This document shows, one piece after another, positions 36,598 to 44,967 of a stretch of DNA of 64,000 bases (its first letter is position 1; every line of letters starts with the position of its first letter). Position numbers and translations under genes: made by a program. This DNA comes from Ferruginibacter sp. (lineage in GTDB: Bacteria > Bacteroidota > Bacteroidia > Chitinophagales > Chitinophagaceae), in NCBI GenBank assembly GCA_017983695.1, contig JAGOAX010000006.1:186001-250000 (forward strand), written 5' to 3'. The notes under the pieces are model-generated. The model did not search any database. It had not been told where the DNA came from and saw only the letters and a list, made by a program, of their open reading frames with translations.

Positions 36598-38388
36598 TTA
36601 TAGTTCTTCTTTTGAAAGAATAATTTCCGATACCCCCCTGCCCTGCGGTACCATCGGAAAAACATTATTTTCTTTACCCACCATTATTTCCAGCAAATAA
36701 CTTCCGTCATGTTGCAGCATAGTTTGTAAAGCAGTTTTTAAATTAACTCTTTCACTTACTTTTTGTCCATCTATATAATATCCTTTTGCCACCTGTACAA
36801 AATCGGGGCTGGTAATATCAACAAACGAATATCTTTTTTCGTGAAATAATTGTTGCCACTGGCGCACCATTCCCAAAAATTGGTTGTTAAGAATAATGAT
36901 CTTTACATTGGGTTTAAATTGCATAATCGTTCCCAATTCCTGTATCGTCATCTGGATGCCACCATCACCGGCAATAGCAATTACAGTTCTTTCAGGTGCT
37001 CCATATTTTGCGCCAATTGCTGTAGGTAATGCAAAACCCATTGTACCTAATCCTCCGCTGGTAATATTGCTTTTGCTTTGATTATATTTTGCATAACGGC
37101 AGGCTACCATCTGGTGCTGGCCCACATCGGTTACAATTACAGCTTCGCCTTTTGTTAACTCATTCAACAGGTTAATCACTTCACCCATTGTTAATTCATC
37201 TGTAACTGGATTCAGTTCCGGGTTGATGCATTTTTCATCTTCCTTCTTTTGATATTCCCTGAATTTATTTAGCCAGGCTGTATGTGTTTTTGGTTGTATT
37301 AATTCTGTAAGCAGGGGTAAGGTTTCTTTACAATCGCCCCAAACCGGCACTGTGGTTTTTACATTCTTATCAATTTCAGACGGATCAATATCAAGATGAA
37401 TAACTTTTGCCTGTTTGGCATATTTATCCAGTCTTCCGGTAACACGATCGTCAAAGCGCATTCCTATTGCAATCAACACATCGCATTGGTTGGTTAAAAC
37501 ATTGGGGCCATAATTACCATGCATGCCCAGCATACCTACTGCTAATGGATGATCAGTCGGAATACCACTCATGCCCATAATGGTCCATGCGGTTGGTATA
37601 CCTGCTTTCTCTATAAATTGTTTGAACTCTGTTTCTGCTTTGCCTAAAATAACACCCTGGCCAAAAATCACAAATGGCCTTTCTGCACTATTAATTAATG
37701 CAGCCGCCTTTTGTACATATTCCTTACGTACAATTGGATTAGGTCGGTAGCTGCGGATATGATCACATTTTTTATAGCCTTCGTAATTGAATAACTGCAG
37801 CTGTGCATTTTTAGTAATATCTATCAACACCGGACCCGGCCTTCCACTGCCTGCTATATAAAATGCTTTTGCCAATACTGCCGGAATTTCTGTAGCATCT
37901 GTTACCTGGTAATTCCATTTGGTAACGGGGGTGGTAATATTTATCACATCAGTTTCCTGGAAAGCATCGGTACCCAATAAATGAGCGAACACCTGGCCTG
38001 TGATACAAACCAGCGGTGTACTATCAATCATAGCATCTGCCAAACCAGTTACTAAATTAGTAGCCCCGGGTCCGCTTGTAGCAAACACTACTCCTGTTCT
38101 TCCACTCACTCTTGCAAACCCTTGTGCCGCATGAATTGCACCTTGTTCATGCCTTACTAAAATATGTTTCAGCTTTTCGTTGTAATCATACAGAGCATCA
38201 TAAATAGGCATGATGGCACCACCGGGATAACCAAAAATGGTATCTACTCCTTCTGCAATAAATGCTTCTAAAACCGCAACCGAGCCGGAGACAGATACAG
38301 CCCCCTCCGCCCCCTGAAGGGGGAACTGCGGAGCACTCTGCTCTTTCTTTGCCTGTTTTAATTCTTTAACTGCTTCCATAAAAAACAT
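36598..38388 (-). CDS. ilvB: Acetolactate synthase catalytic subunit with a repeat-encoded N-terminal insert
   Basis: The 596-residue TPP enzyme condenses pyruvate with pyruvate or 2-oxobutyrate. It has GVDTIFGYPGGAIMPIYDAL (catalytic Glu follows in VRHEQGAIH), an FAD region (MGMHGNYG) and the TPP motif GDGGIQMTIQELG to NNQFLGM. The catalytic domain normally begins near SGSVAVLEAFIAEG (about residue 34). Ahead of it, residues 22-30 (FPLQGAEGA) are encoded by a GC-rich palindromic mini-repeat, in a different frame from the related copy in thrB. ATG at 38386 or at 38377 are both possible starts. Confidence 0.96.
   Translation of the reverse strand: MFFMEAVKELKQAKKEQSAPQFPLQGAEGAVSVSGSVAVLEAFIAEGVDTIFGYPGGAIMPIYDALYDYNEKLKHILVRHEQGAIHAAQGFARVSGRTGVVFATSGPGATNLVTGLADAMIDSTPLVCITGQVFAHLLGTDAFQETDVINITTPVTKWNYQVTDATEIPAVLAKAFYIAGSGRPGPVLIDITKNAQLQLFNYEGYKKCDHIRSYRPNPIVRKEYVQKAAALINSAERPFVIFGQGVILGKAETEFKQFIEKAGIPTAWTIMGMSGIPTDHPLAVGMLGMHGNYGPNVLTNQCDVLIAIGMRFDDRVTGRLDKYAKQAKVIHLDIDPSEIDKNVKTTVPVWGDCKETLPLLTELIQPKTHTAWLNKFREYQKKEDEKCINPELNPVTDELTMGEVINLLNELTKGEAVIVTDVGQHQMVACRYAKYNQSKSNITSGGLGTMGFALPTAIGAKYGAPERTVIAIAGDGGIQMTIQELGTIMQFKPNVKIIILNNQFLGMVRQWQQLFHEKRYSFVDITSPDFVQVAKGYYIDGQKVSERVNLKTALQTMLQHDGSYLLEIMVGKENNVFPMVPQGRGVSEIILSKEEL
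38302..38326 (-). repeat. GC-rich palindromic mini-repeat, copy C (inside ilvB)
   Basis: On the minus strand it starts TTCCCCCTTCAGGGGG and ends GCGGAGGGGGCT, with a 6-bp CCCCCT/AGGGGG stem. Read as FPLQGAEGA. It lies in inverted orientation to copy D about 120 bp away, on the other side of the ilvB start. Confidence 0.75.
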
Positions 38389-38438
38389 TTTTAGTCTCTT
38401 CGAAATATCATACTTCTAAAATCATACGACTCCCAGAT

Positions 38439-38462
38439 TCCCCTTCAGGGGGCGGAGGGGCT
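38439..38462 (+). repeat. GC-rich palindromic mini-repeat, copy D (after ilvD stop)
   Basis: On the plus strand it reads TTCCCCTTCAGGGGG then CGGAGGGGCT, nearly identical to copy C but inverted. It touches the ilvD stop codon (38463-38465), as copy B does at thrA. Confidence 0.75.
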
Positions 38463-40139
38463 TTACTCATCAGTTACACAACCCTGGCTTGCATCTTTCA
38501 CACATTGTGCATATTTATACAAAACCCCTTTGGTAACTTTTAATGCCGGTTGCTGCCAGTTTTTTCTGCGCTCTGCAATAACTGCAGCATGCACTTTAAG
38601 GTTGATCACATTTTTTGAAGCATCAAGTTCAATAATATCGTCATCATGTACCAATGCTATCAATCCTCCTTCGTATGCTTCGGGTGTAATATGTCCTACA
38701 ACAAATCCATGACTACCTCCGCTAAATCTTCCATCAGTAATTAATGCCACATCTTTACCAAGCCCTGCGCCTGTAATTGCCGAAGTTGGTTTCAACATTT
38801 CGGGCATACCCGGTGCACCCTTTGGCCCCTCGTTCCTTATCACCACCACATCTCCTTTTTTTACTCTTCCACTGGCTATACCGGCTACTAAATCTTTTTC
38901 GCCATTGAATACTCTTGCAGGGCCTTCAAAACGTTCGCCTTCTTTACCACTTATTTTCGCAACACTTCCTTTTTCTGCAAGATTGCCATACAGTATTTGT
39001 AAATGACCAGTTGCTTTCAATGGTGTTTCTAAAGGAAAAATTATCTTTTGTGTTTCGAAATTTATAGGTGTGGTATCTTTTAAATTTTCTGCTACAGTTT
39101 TTCCTGTTACGGTTAAACAATCGCCATGTAATAATCCTTTATCCAATAAATATTTCATAACAGCAGGGATACCACCATGTGCATGTAATTCCTGCATTAA
39201 ATATTTTCCGCTCGGTTTAAAATCTGCCAGCACCGGTGTTTTATCACTGATGCGTTGAAAATCATCCTGCGTAAGATCCACATCCACACTTTTTGCCATC
39301 GCAATCAAATGCAATACTGCATTAGTACTTCCGCCTAATATCATAATAGAAGTAATGGCGTTTTCAAAAGCCTTCTTCGTCATGATATCTTTTGGTTTGA
39401 TATCTTTCTCCAATAATATTTTTATTGCCTTACCAGCTTCCAGGCATTCTTTGTTTTTTGCTTCACTGTTTGCAGGATTACTGGATGAATAAGGTAAACT
39501 CATTCCCAATACCTCGATGGCACTGGCCATAGTATTTGCAGTGTACATTCCGCCGCAGGCACCAGCACCCGGGCAACTGTGCTTTACCACTTCTTTAAAA
39601 TCTTCTGGAGTAATAGTACCTGCCAGTTTTTTCCCTAATGCTTCAAAAGCAGAAATAATATTCAGCTCCTCACCTTTATAATGGCCGGCATCAATCGTTC
39701 CTCCATATACCATTATTGCTGGACGGTTTAAACGGCCCATTGCTATAATTGATCCCGGCATATTTTTATCACAGCCCGGCAAAGCAATCAGGCCATCATA
39801 ATAAAATCCACCACATACTGCTTCAATACTATCTGCAATTAAATCACGGCTTACTAAAGAATAACGCATGCCATCGGTACCATTACTGATGCCATCGCTG
39901 ATGCCAATCGTGTTAAAGATCAATCCTACCATATCAGCATCCCAAACACCCTGTTTTACAATTTTTGCCAGGTCGTTCAAATGCATATTGCAGGTATTAC
40001 CATCATATCCCATGCTGCACACACCAACCTGTGGTTTTTTCAGATCTTCTTCTGTTAAACCAATGCCGTACAACATGGCTTGCGCCGCTGGTTGCGTTTC
40101 ATCCTGTGTTAATACCTTAGAATATTTATTGAGTTCCAT
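38463..40139 (-). CDS. ilvD: Dihydroxy-acid dehydratase
   Basis: The 558-residue Fe-S dehydratase produces the 2-oxo acid precursors of valine and isoleucine. Cluster-ligand regions are visible: [15 protein letters not shown] (about 38-52), [10 protein letters not shown] (about 118-127) and [19 protein letters not shown] (about 187-205). The C-terminal [18 protein letters not shown] is the family signature. It is the first structural gene after the Ile/Val leader and terminator, and it is followed by ilvB with a mini-repeat at its stop. Confidence 0.97.
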   Translation of the reverse strand: MELNKYSKVLTQDETQPAAQAMLYGIGLTEEDLKKPQVGVCSMGYDGNTCNMHLNDLAKIVKQGVWDADMVGLIFNTIGISDGISNGTDGMRYSLVSRDLIADSIEAVCGGFYYDGLIALPGCDKNMPGSIIAMGRLNRPAIMVYGGTIDAGHYKGEELNIISAFEALGKKLAGTITPEDFKEVVKHSCPGAGACGGMYTANTMASAIEVLGMSLPYSSSNPANSEAKNKECLEAGKAIKILLEKDIKPKDIMTKKAFENAITSIMILGGSTNAVLHLIAMAKSVDVDLTQDDFQRISDKTPVLADFKPSGKYLMQELHAHGGIPAVMKYLLDKGLLHGDCLTVTGKTVAENLKDTTPINFETQKIIFPLETPLKATGHLQILYGNLAEKGSVAKISGKEGERFEGPARVFNGEKDLVAGIASGRVKKGDVVVIRNEGPKGAPGMPEMLKPTSAITGAGLGKDVALITDGRFSGGSHGFVVGHITPEAYEGGLIALVHDDDIIELDASKNVINLKVHAAVIAERRKNWQQPALKVTKGVLYKYAQCVKDASQGCVTDE

Positions 40140-40201
40140 GCTTGTTGCCTTGTATTAAAATGTATTTTGTAATTTTTTATCCGGTTCTTTTCGTGGTGTA
40201 T

Positions 40202-40238
40202 AAAAAAAAGCGACCCACCTGTTGGAGGTGGGCCGCTT
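40202..40238 (-). terminator. Attenuator terminator before ilvD
   Basis: The hairpin pairs AAGCG and CCCACCT (40208-40220) with AGGTGGG and CGCTT (40226-40238): 12 pairs, one A-C mismatch, a 5-nt loop and U8 on the minus strand. It lies 26 nt after the leader stop and 62 bp before the ilvD start. The sequence CCACCTCC in its 5' arm and loop can instead pair with GGAGGAGG at the end of the leader (7 of 8 pairs), giving an antiterminator. Confidence 0.88.
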
Positions 40239-40264
40239 AATATGTTGTGTTTATTTTTATAAGC

Positions 40265-40360
40265 TTATCCTCCTCCATGCAGTGCAGGTATAATAATGAC
40301 AATCACAATAATTATTACTGCGATTTTTGTAATGACATTATTTAATCTGTTGTTCAACAT
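40265..40360 (-). CDS. ilvL: Putative ilv operon leader peptide with an Ile/Val run
   Basis: A 31-codon frame starts at ATG 40358-40360 and stops 125 bp before ilvD. Residues 13-24 read IAVIIIVIVIII, eleven of twelve Ile or Val. Overall it has 9 Ile, 4 Val and 3 Leu. It ends LHGGG, and the three Gly codons (GGAGGAGGA) can pair with the 5' arm of the terminator hairpin. A ribosome stalled on Ile/Val codons would leave the Gly codons free for antitermination; one that finishes would cover them and let the terminator form. Promoter, leader, antiterminator and terminator are all present. Mechanism inferred by analogy to enterobacterial ilv leaders. Confidence 0.85.
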   Translation of the reverse strand: MLNNRLNNVITKIAVIIIVIVIIIPALHGGG

Positions 40361-40377
40361 GAAGGAATGTTATTACA

Positions 40378-40409
40378 CAAATATACCTCCACCAAAAATA
40401 AAAACCAAA
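40378..40409 (-). promoter_or_regulatory. Bacteroidota-type promoter of the ilv leader and operon
   Basis: On the minus strand TTTG (40406-40409), a 20-bp spacer and TATATTTG (40378-40385) match the -33/-7 consensus. It lies between leuB and the leader, so ilvD onward has its own start site about 10 nt before the leader ATG. The spacer contains GGTGGAGG, which could also pair with the terminator arm but is probably not transcribed. Confidence 0.75.
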
Positions 40410-40425
40410 GAACTGAATACTTTAT

Positions 40426-41547
40426 TTATATAATGGTTGATTTTCTCAACTCAATATTTTCTTTATTTAACCTGCCCGGAATTTTATTACCGATATAATC
40501 GCTGATCAGTTCTCCTATGGTAGTAGTGAAATAAAAATTGATCGGCTCAATATCTTTAGTAACAAATTGGTTGGCCAGTGTCCACTCTACTGCTTCTCTT
40601 ACTAAAGCAGCTTCTTCTTTAAGATCGAAATAATCCAGCAACATGGCAGCAGATAAAATAGAACCGATCGGGTTGGCAATATCTTTTCCGGCAGCTTGTG
40701 GATAGGAGCCATGAATAGGTTCGAACAATGCCGTTTTATTTCCTACCGATGCAGAAGGCAATAAACCCAGTGAACCACTGATCACACTGGCTTCATCACT
40801 AATGATATCTCCAAACATATTTTCAGTAAGTATTACATCAAATTGTTTTGGGTTAAGAATAATCTGCATGGCTGCATTATCAACAAATAAAAAATCCAAT
40901 GCCACATCTGCGTATTGCGGTGCAAGGTCTTTTACTACTTTTCTCCAAAGCCTTGATGTTTCTAAAACGTTGGCTTTATCTACCAGGGTTAATTTTTTTC
41001 TTCTTTTTTGTGCCGACTGAAATGCCAGGTGTGCCACTCTTTCAATTTCTTCTTTGGTATAAGTACAATCGTCAGATGCAATAGTTTGCTCTGCATTAAT
41101 CTCTTTTTTACCAAAATAAATTCCGCCTGTCAGCTCACGGAAGATAATAAAATCAACATCTTCAATATTCTTTGTTTTTAACGGCGATAAATGATGTAAA
41201 GAAGGATAAGTACTTATAGGGCGGATATTAGCATACAATTGTAATGCTTTACGTATGCCCAGCAAACCCTGCTCAGGCCTAACCTTTGCTGTTGGGTCAT
41301 TATCATATTTTGGGTGACCGATGGCGCCAAATAAAATAGCATCACTGTCTAAACAGATATCAACTGTTTCCTCAGGTAGTGGTGTACCTGTTTTATCAAT
41401 AGCATCAGCTCCCAGCAAACAATATTTGTAGGAGAACTCATGTCCGAATTGTTCTGCAATGGCGTTTAATACTTTAACCGATTGTTTGGTCACTTCCGGA
41501 CCAATTCCATCACCTTCTATTACTGCAATATTTTTTTTAAGACTCAT
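40426..41547 (-). CDS. leuB: 3-isopropylmalate dehydrogenase
   Basis: The 373-residue NAD-dependent enzyme oxidatively decarboxylates 3-isopropylmalate. Motifs: IAVIEGDGIGPEVTKQSV (7-24), LLGIRKALQLYANIRP with substrate-binding arginines, FRELTGGIYFG, and the C-terminal region EPIHGSYPQAAGKDIANPIGSILSAAMLL that carries NAD contacts. It is the last leu gene, 8 bp after leuD, and precedes the ilv promoter. Confidence 0.97.
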   Translation of the reverse strand: MSLKKNIAVIEGDGIGPEVTKQSVKVLNAIAEQFGHEFSYKYCLLGADAIDKTGTPLPEETVDICLDSDAILFGAIGHPKYDNDPTAKVRPEQGLLGIRKALQLYANIRPISTYPSLHHLSPLKTKNIEDVDFIIFRELTGGIYFGKKEINAEQTIASDDCTYTKEEIERVAHLAFQSAQKRRKKLTLVDKANVLETSRLWRKVVKDLAPQYADVALDFLFVDNAAMQIILNPKQFDVILTENMFGDIISDEASVISGSLGLLPSASVGNKTALFEPIHGSYPQAAGKDIANPIGSILSAAMLLDYFDLKEEAALVREAVEWTLANQFVTKDIEPINFYFTTTIGELISDYIGNKIPGRLNKENIELRKSTII

Positions 41548-41555
41548 AAATATAT

Positions 41556-42140
41556 TTATGCAAATTGTTTTTCAAAATTTTCTATCTCTGCTTTGTTGCT
41601 CAGTAAATAATCAATATCATCATAACCATTGAGCAGGCAGGTCTTTTTATAACTGTTGATCTCAAAGCTTTCCTTCGCCCCGGTAGCATCAATTGTGATG
41701 GTTTGTGCATCAAGATTTACAGTAAGGGTAGCGGCATTGTCCTGTTGAAATATTTTTGCCAGGAAAGCATCACTAACAGTAACCGGCAATACTCCATTGT
41801 TCAAAGCATTGTTCTTAAAAATATCTGCAAAGAAACTTGATACCACTACTTTAAAACCATAATCCAAAATGGCCCATGCTGCATGTTCCCTTGAAGAACC
41901 GCAGCCAAAGTTTTTTCCTGCAACTAATATTTCACCTGAGTATTGCGATTGATTTAATACAAACCCTGCTTTAGGTTTTGTATCATCATTATTTTCATAC
42001 CTCCAGTCACGAAATAAATTTTTTCCAAAACCGTCCTTAGTTGTGCCTTTTAAAAAACGGGCAGGAATGATCTGGTCGGTATCAACATTCTCCATATTTA
42101 ATGGAACGAATCTGCTTTGTATAGTGGTAAGTGCCTGCAT
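41556..42140 (-). CDS. leuD: 3-isopropylmalate dehydratase small subunit
   Basis: The 194-residue swivel subunit works with LeuC to isomerise 2- to 3-isopropylmalate. Family motifs: [15 protein letters not shown] (about 19-33), [19 protein letters not shown] (about 73-91) and [18 protein letters not shown] (about 101-118). The start is 3 bp after leuC, so the subunits are tightly coupled. Confidence 0.97.
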   Translation of the reverse strand: MQALTTIQSRFVPLNMENVDTDQIIPARFLKGTTKDGFGKNLFRDWRYENNDDTKPKAGFVLNQSQYSGEILVAGKNFGCGSSREHAAWAILDYGFKVVVSSFFADIFKNNALNNGVLPVTVSDAFLAKIFQQDNAATLTVNLDAQTITIDATGAKESFEINSYKKTCLLNGYDDIDYLLSNKAEIENFEKQFA

Positions 42141-42143
42141 AAT

Positions 42144-43544
42144 TTAGTTTAAAAGTTCTCTTACATCAGTAATAACTCCTGTAACAGCCGCTGCTGCTGC
42201 ACTCAATGGACTGGCCAATAAAGTTCTTGCACCTGCGCCCTGCCTGCCTTCAAAATTTCTGTTGGAAGTTGAGATACAATATTTGCCTGCAGGAATTTTA
42301 TCTTCATTCATGCCTAAACAGGCAGAGCAACCCGGTTGGCGCAATTGAAAACCTGCTGCTTCAAATACTTTATCAATACCTTCTTCAATCGCTTGTTTTT
42401 CTACCTGTTTACTTCCCGGAACGATCCACACTTCCACACCATCAGCTTTTTGTTTTCCTTTTACAAAACTTGCCACCATTCTCAGGTCTTCTATTCTTGA
42501 ATTGGTACAACTGCCGATAAATACATAATCAATTTTCTGTCCTTTTATCGGCTGACCCTGGTGCAATCCCATATAAGCCAAAGATTTTTCCAAGCCCGAC
42601 CTGTCGTTATCATTTACATTGGCTGTTGTAGGAATATTTTCATTTACCCCGATGCCCATGCCCGGGTTGGTACCATAAGTTATCATTGGTGTAATATCAG
42701 CAGCGTTCAGCGTAATCTCTTTATCAAATTTTGCATCAGCATCGGTAAATAAAGTTTTCCATTGCGCTACTGCTTTATCCCAAGCAGCCCCTTCGGGTGC
42801 AAATTTTCTTCCTTTTATATAACTGAATGTTGTTTCGTCAGGAGCTATCAATCCGCAGCGGGCACCCATTTCAATACTCATATTGCAAATGGTCATTCTT
42901 GCTTCCATACTTAAAGCTGTAATGGCCGATCCTGCAAATTCCACTGCATGCCCGGTTGCGCCACTGGCTGTTATTTTAGATAATATATACAGAACGATAT
43001 CTTTTGATACCACACCTTTATTTAATTCTCCTTCAATATTAATACGCATTAATTTGGGCTTACCCTGCAATACACATTGTGTACTCAAAACCATTTCCAC
43101 TTCGCTGGTACCAATGCCAAAAGCAATAGCACCAAATGCACCATGTGTTGAGGTATGTGAATCGCCGCAAACAATAGTATTGCCTGGTTGTGTAATACCT
43201 AACTCAGGCCCTATCACATGCACAATTCCCTGGAATGGATGACCCAGTCCATATAATTCAACCCCATGCTCACCACAATTTTTAATTAAGGCTTCTACCT
43301 GTAACCTGCCTTGCTCTTCTTTAATAGGTAAATGCTGGTTTAATGTAGGTACATTATGATCGGCTGTAGCGATGGTTTGTTTGGGACGAAATACTTTAAT
43401 GCCTCTTTTATTTAACCCGGCAAAAGCCTGCGGACTGGTTACTTCATGAATAAAATGTTTATCAATATATAAAACAGAGGGACCATCTTCGATGGTTTTA
43501 ACAACGTGTGCATCCCAGATCTTATCAAATAAAGTGTGTGCCAT
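42144..43544 (-). CDS. leuC: 3-isopropylmalate dehydratase large subunit
   Basis: The 466-residue aconitase-type subunit binds a 4Fe-4S cluster: [14 protein letters not shown] provides the first cysteine, and the CSACLGMN segment provides the other two. [24 protein letters not shown] (about 132-155) is the substrate-binding signature. It follows leuA by 72 bp; that gap holds a short leader-like frame and a G-rich hairpin with U5 ending 16 bp before the leuC ATG. Confidence 0.97.
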   Translation of the reverse strand: MAHTLFDKIWDAHVVKTIEDGPSVLYIDKHFIHEVTSPQAFAGLNKRGIKVFRPKQTIATADHNVPTLNQHLPIKEEQGRLQVEALIKNCGEHGVELYGLGHPFQGIVHVIGPELGITQPGNTIVCGDSHTSTHGAFGAIAFGIGTSEVEMVLSTQCVLQGKPKLMRINIEGELNKGVVSKDIVLYILSKITASGATGHAVEFAGSAITALSMEARMTICNMSIEMGARCGLIAPDETTFSYIKGRKFAPEGAAWDKAVAQWKTLFTDADAKFDKEITLNAADITPMITYGTNPGMGIGVNENIPTTANVNDNDRSGLEKSLAYMGLHQGQPIKGQKIDYVFIGSCTNSRIEDLRMVASFVKGKQKADGVEVWIVPGSKQVEKQAIEEGIDKVFEAAGFQLRQPGCSACLGMNEDKIPAGKYCISTSNRNFEGRQGAGARTLLASPLSAAAAAVTGVITDVRELLN

Positions 43545-43555
43545 TTTTCTTTTTT

Positions 43556-43579
43556 AAAAAGTGGGGGACAATCCCCCAC
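43556..43579 (-). terminator. G-rich hairpin with U5 between leuA and leuC
   Basis: Perfect 7-bp stem GTGGGGG / CCCCCAC with a 5-nt loop, followed on the minus strand by TTTTT. It lies 2 nt after a short leader-like stop codon and 11 bp before leuC, so it would act as an attenuator of leuCDB or as a partial terminator of leuA. Confidence 0.75.
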
Positions 43580-43581
43580 CA

Positions 43582-43608
43582 TTAAACTAAAACTAAACTA
43601 AAACGCAT
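43582..43608 (-). CDS. Putative leu leader peptide (8 residues, ends LVLV)
   Basis: An ATG-started frame 8 bp after the leuA stop encodes MRFSLVLV and stops 2 nt before a terminator-like hairpin. Four consecutive Leu/Val codons directly before a hairpin are what a leucine/valine-sensing attenuator would need. The frame is so short that chance cannot be excluded. I see no promoter of its own, so leuA transcripts would have to continue into it. Confidence 0.5.
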   Translation of the reverse strand: MRFSLVLV

Positions 43609-43616
43609 GAGAAAAA

Positions 43617-44789
43617 TCAGGCCGTAGCCAATGTCTTTTGCTGATGTTCCAGTGCCAGTGCAGTAAGGTCAGTATCTTCCACTTCTTTTTTACTGTCGGC
43701 AATTTGTACAAAGCGTTCATACAGTGCGTCAATATCATTTCTGTCGAACTGAAAATTTAATTTTTGAAAGCGATGTGCTAATGCACTGCGGCCACTTCTT
43801 GCCGTTAGCACAATCTTGCTGCTGTCGGCGCCTACTTCTTCTGGTGTAATAATTTCGTAAGTGGTGGTGTCCTTTAAAAATCCATCCTGATGAATACCTG
43901 ATGAATGAGAAAAAGCATTAGACCCTACAATTGCCTTATTGGGCTGCACCGGCATACGCATTATTTCGCTTACCTGGCGGCTCATCGGGTTTAACTGTGT
44001 TGCATCAATATCTGTATATAACCCTAATTCTTTGTGTTGTTTTAATACCATCACAACTTCTTCAAGCGAAGTATTACCTGCTCTTTCGCCCAAACCATTA
44101 ATGGTACATTCAATTTGTCTTGCCCCGGCAATAACACCGGCAATAGAATTTGCTGTAGCCAGGCCCAAATCGTTATGGCAATGGCAGCTTAAAATTGCTT
44201 TGTCAATATTGGGCACATGGTTCATTAAAAAAGCAATCTTATCGCCATATTGGTTGGGTAAACAATAACCTGTTGTATCGGGAATATTAACCACAGTTGC
44301 CCCGGCTTTAATTACAGCTTCCACCACTTGAGCTAAATAGTCGTTATCGGTTCTGCCGGCATCTTCTGCATAAAACTCTATATCGTCAGTATATTTTTTG
44401 GCCCACTTTACAGCCTGTACCGCTCTTACCAAAATCTCTTCCCTTGTAGCATTGAATTTTGCCTTAATATGAGAATCGGAAGTACCAATACCTGTATGTA
44501 TCCTGGGGCGCTTAGCAAATTTTAATGCCAGCCCTGCAGCTTCAATGTCTTTTTCTACAGCCCGGCTTAAGGCACAAACAGTAGCTTTTGTAATTAATTT
44601 AGATATCTCGGTAACCGAATTAAAATCTCCGGGGCTGCTGATAGGAAAACCTGCTTCAATAATATCAACGCCCAATCCTTCCAATTTCAGGGCAAGCTCC
44701 ACTTTTTCGCTGGTAACTAATTTGCATCCCGGTACCTGCTCTCCGTCTCTGAGAGTGGTATCAAAAATGTGTATTTTGTTGCTCGGCAT
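43617..44789 (-). CDS. leuA: 2-isopropylmalate synthase, short form lacking the regulatory domain
   Basis: The 390-residue protein condenses acetyl-CoA with 2-oxoisovalerate. The HMGL-like TIM barrel has [12 protein letters not shown] (10-21), the metal-binding [13 protein letters not shown] (about 205-217), [14 protein letters not shown] and SGIHQDG. Standard bacterial LeuA proteins are about 510-520 residues, with a C-terminal leucine-binding domain that is absent here. Leucine feedback on the enzyme may therefore be missing. It is first in leuACDB; a homocitrate or citramalate synthase role is possible, but the leuCDB context favours LeuA. Confidence 0.93.
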   Translation of the reverse strand: MPSNKIHIFDTTLRDGEQVPGCKLVTSEKVELALKLEGLGVDIIEAGFPISSPGDFNSVTEISKLITKATVCALSRAVEKDIEAAGLALKFAKRPRIHTGIGTSDSHIKAKFNATREEILVRAVQAVKWAKKYTDDIEFYAEDAGRTDNDYLAQVVEAVIKAGATVVNIPDTTGYCLPNQYGDKIAFLMNHVPNIDKAILSCHCHNDLGLATANSIAGVIAGARQIECTINGLGERAGNTSLEEVVMVLKQHKELGLYTDIDATQLNPMSRQVSEIMRMPVQPNKAIVGSNAFSHSSGIHQDGFLKDTTTYEIITPEEVGADSSKIVLTARSGRSALAHRFQKLNFQFDRNDIDALYERFVQIADSKKEVEDTDLTALALEHQQKTLATA

Positions 44790-44967
44790 AATAAACTTGA
44801 TTTAGAAAGCGACCTGTTATTTATTTTTTGATAGTAACATTAGCCATAAATTTACTACTGAAACCTCAGCAAAGGAAATCAAAACCACTCCTTTTATACG
44901 CTATATAAAGGGGCTATTTTTGGCTGAAACCCTTTACTGTATTGGTTTTAAATGAACCGCAATTACG

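Noticed and set aside
40386..40393. GGTGGAGG upstream of the ilv leader as a further antiterminator strand
   Set aside because: It lies between the -33 and -7 promoter elements, so it should not be in the transcript if that promoter is right.
44821..44847. Small frame MANVTIKK upstream of leuA as a leu leader
   Set aside because: It contains no leucine codons and no hairpin with a U-tract follows before leuA.
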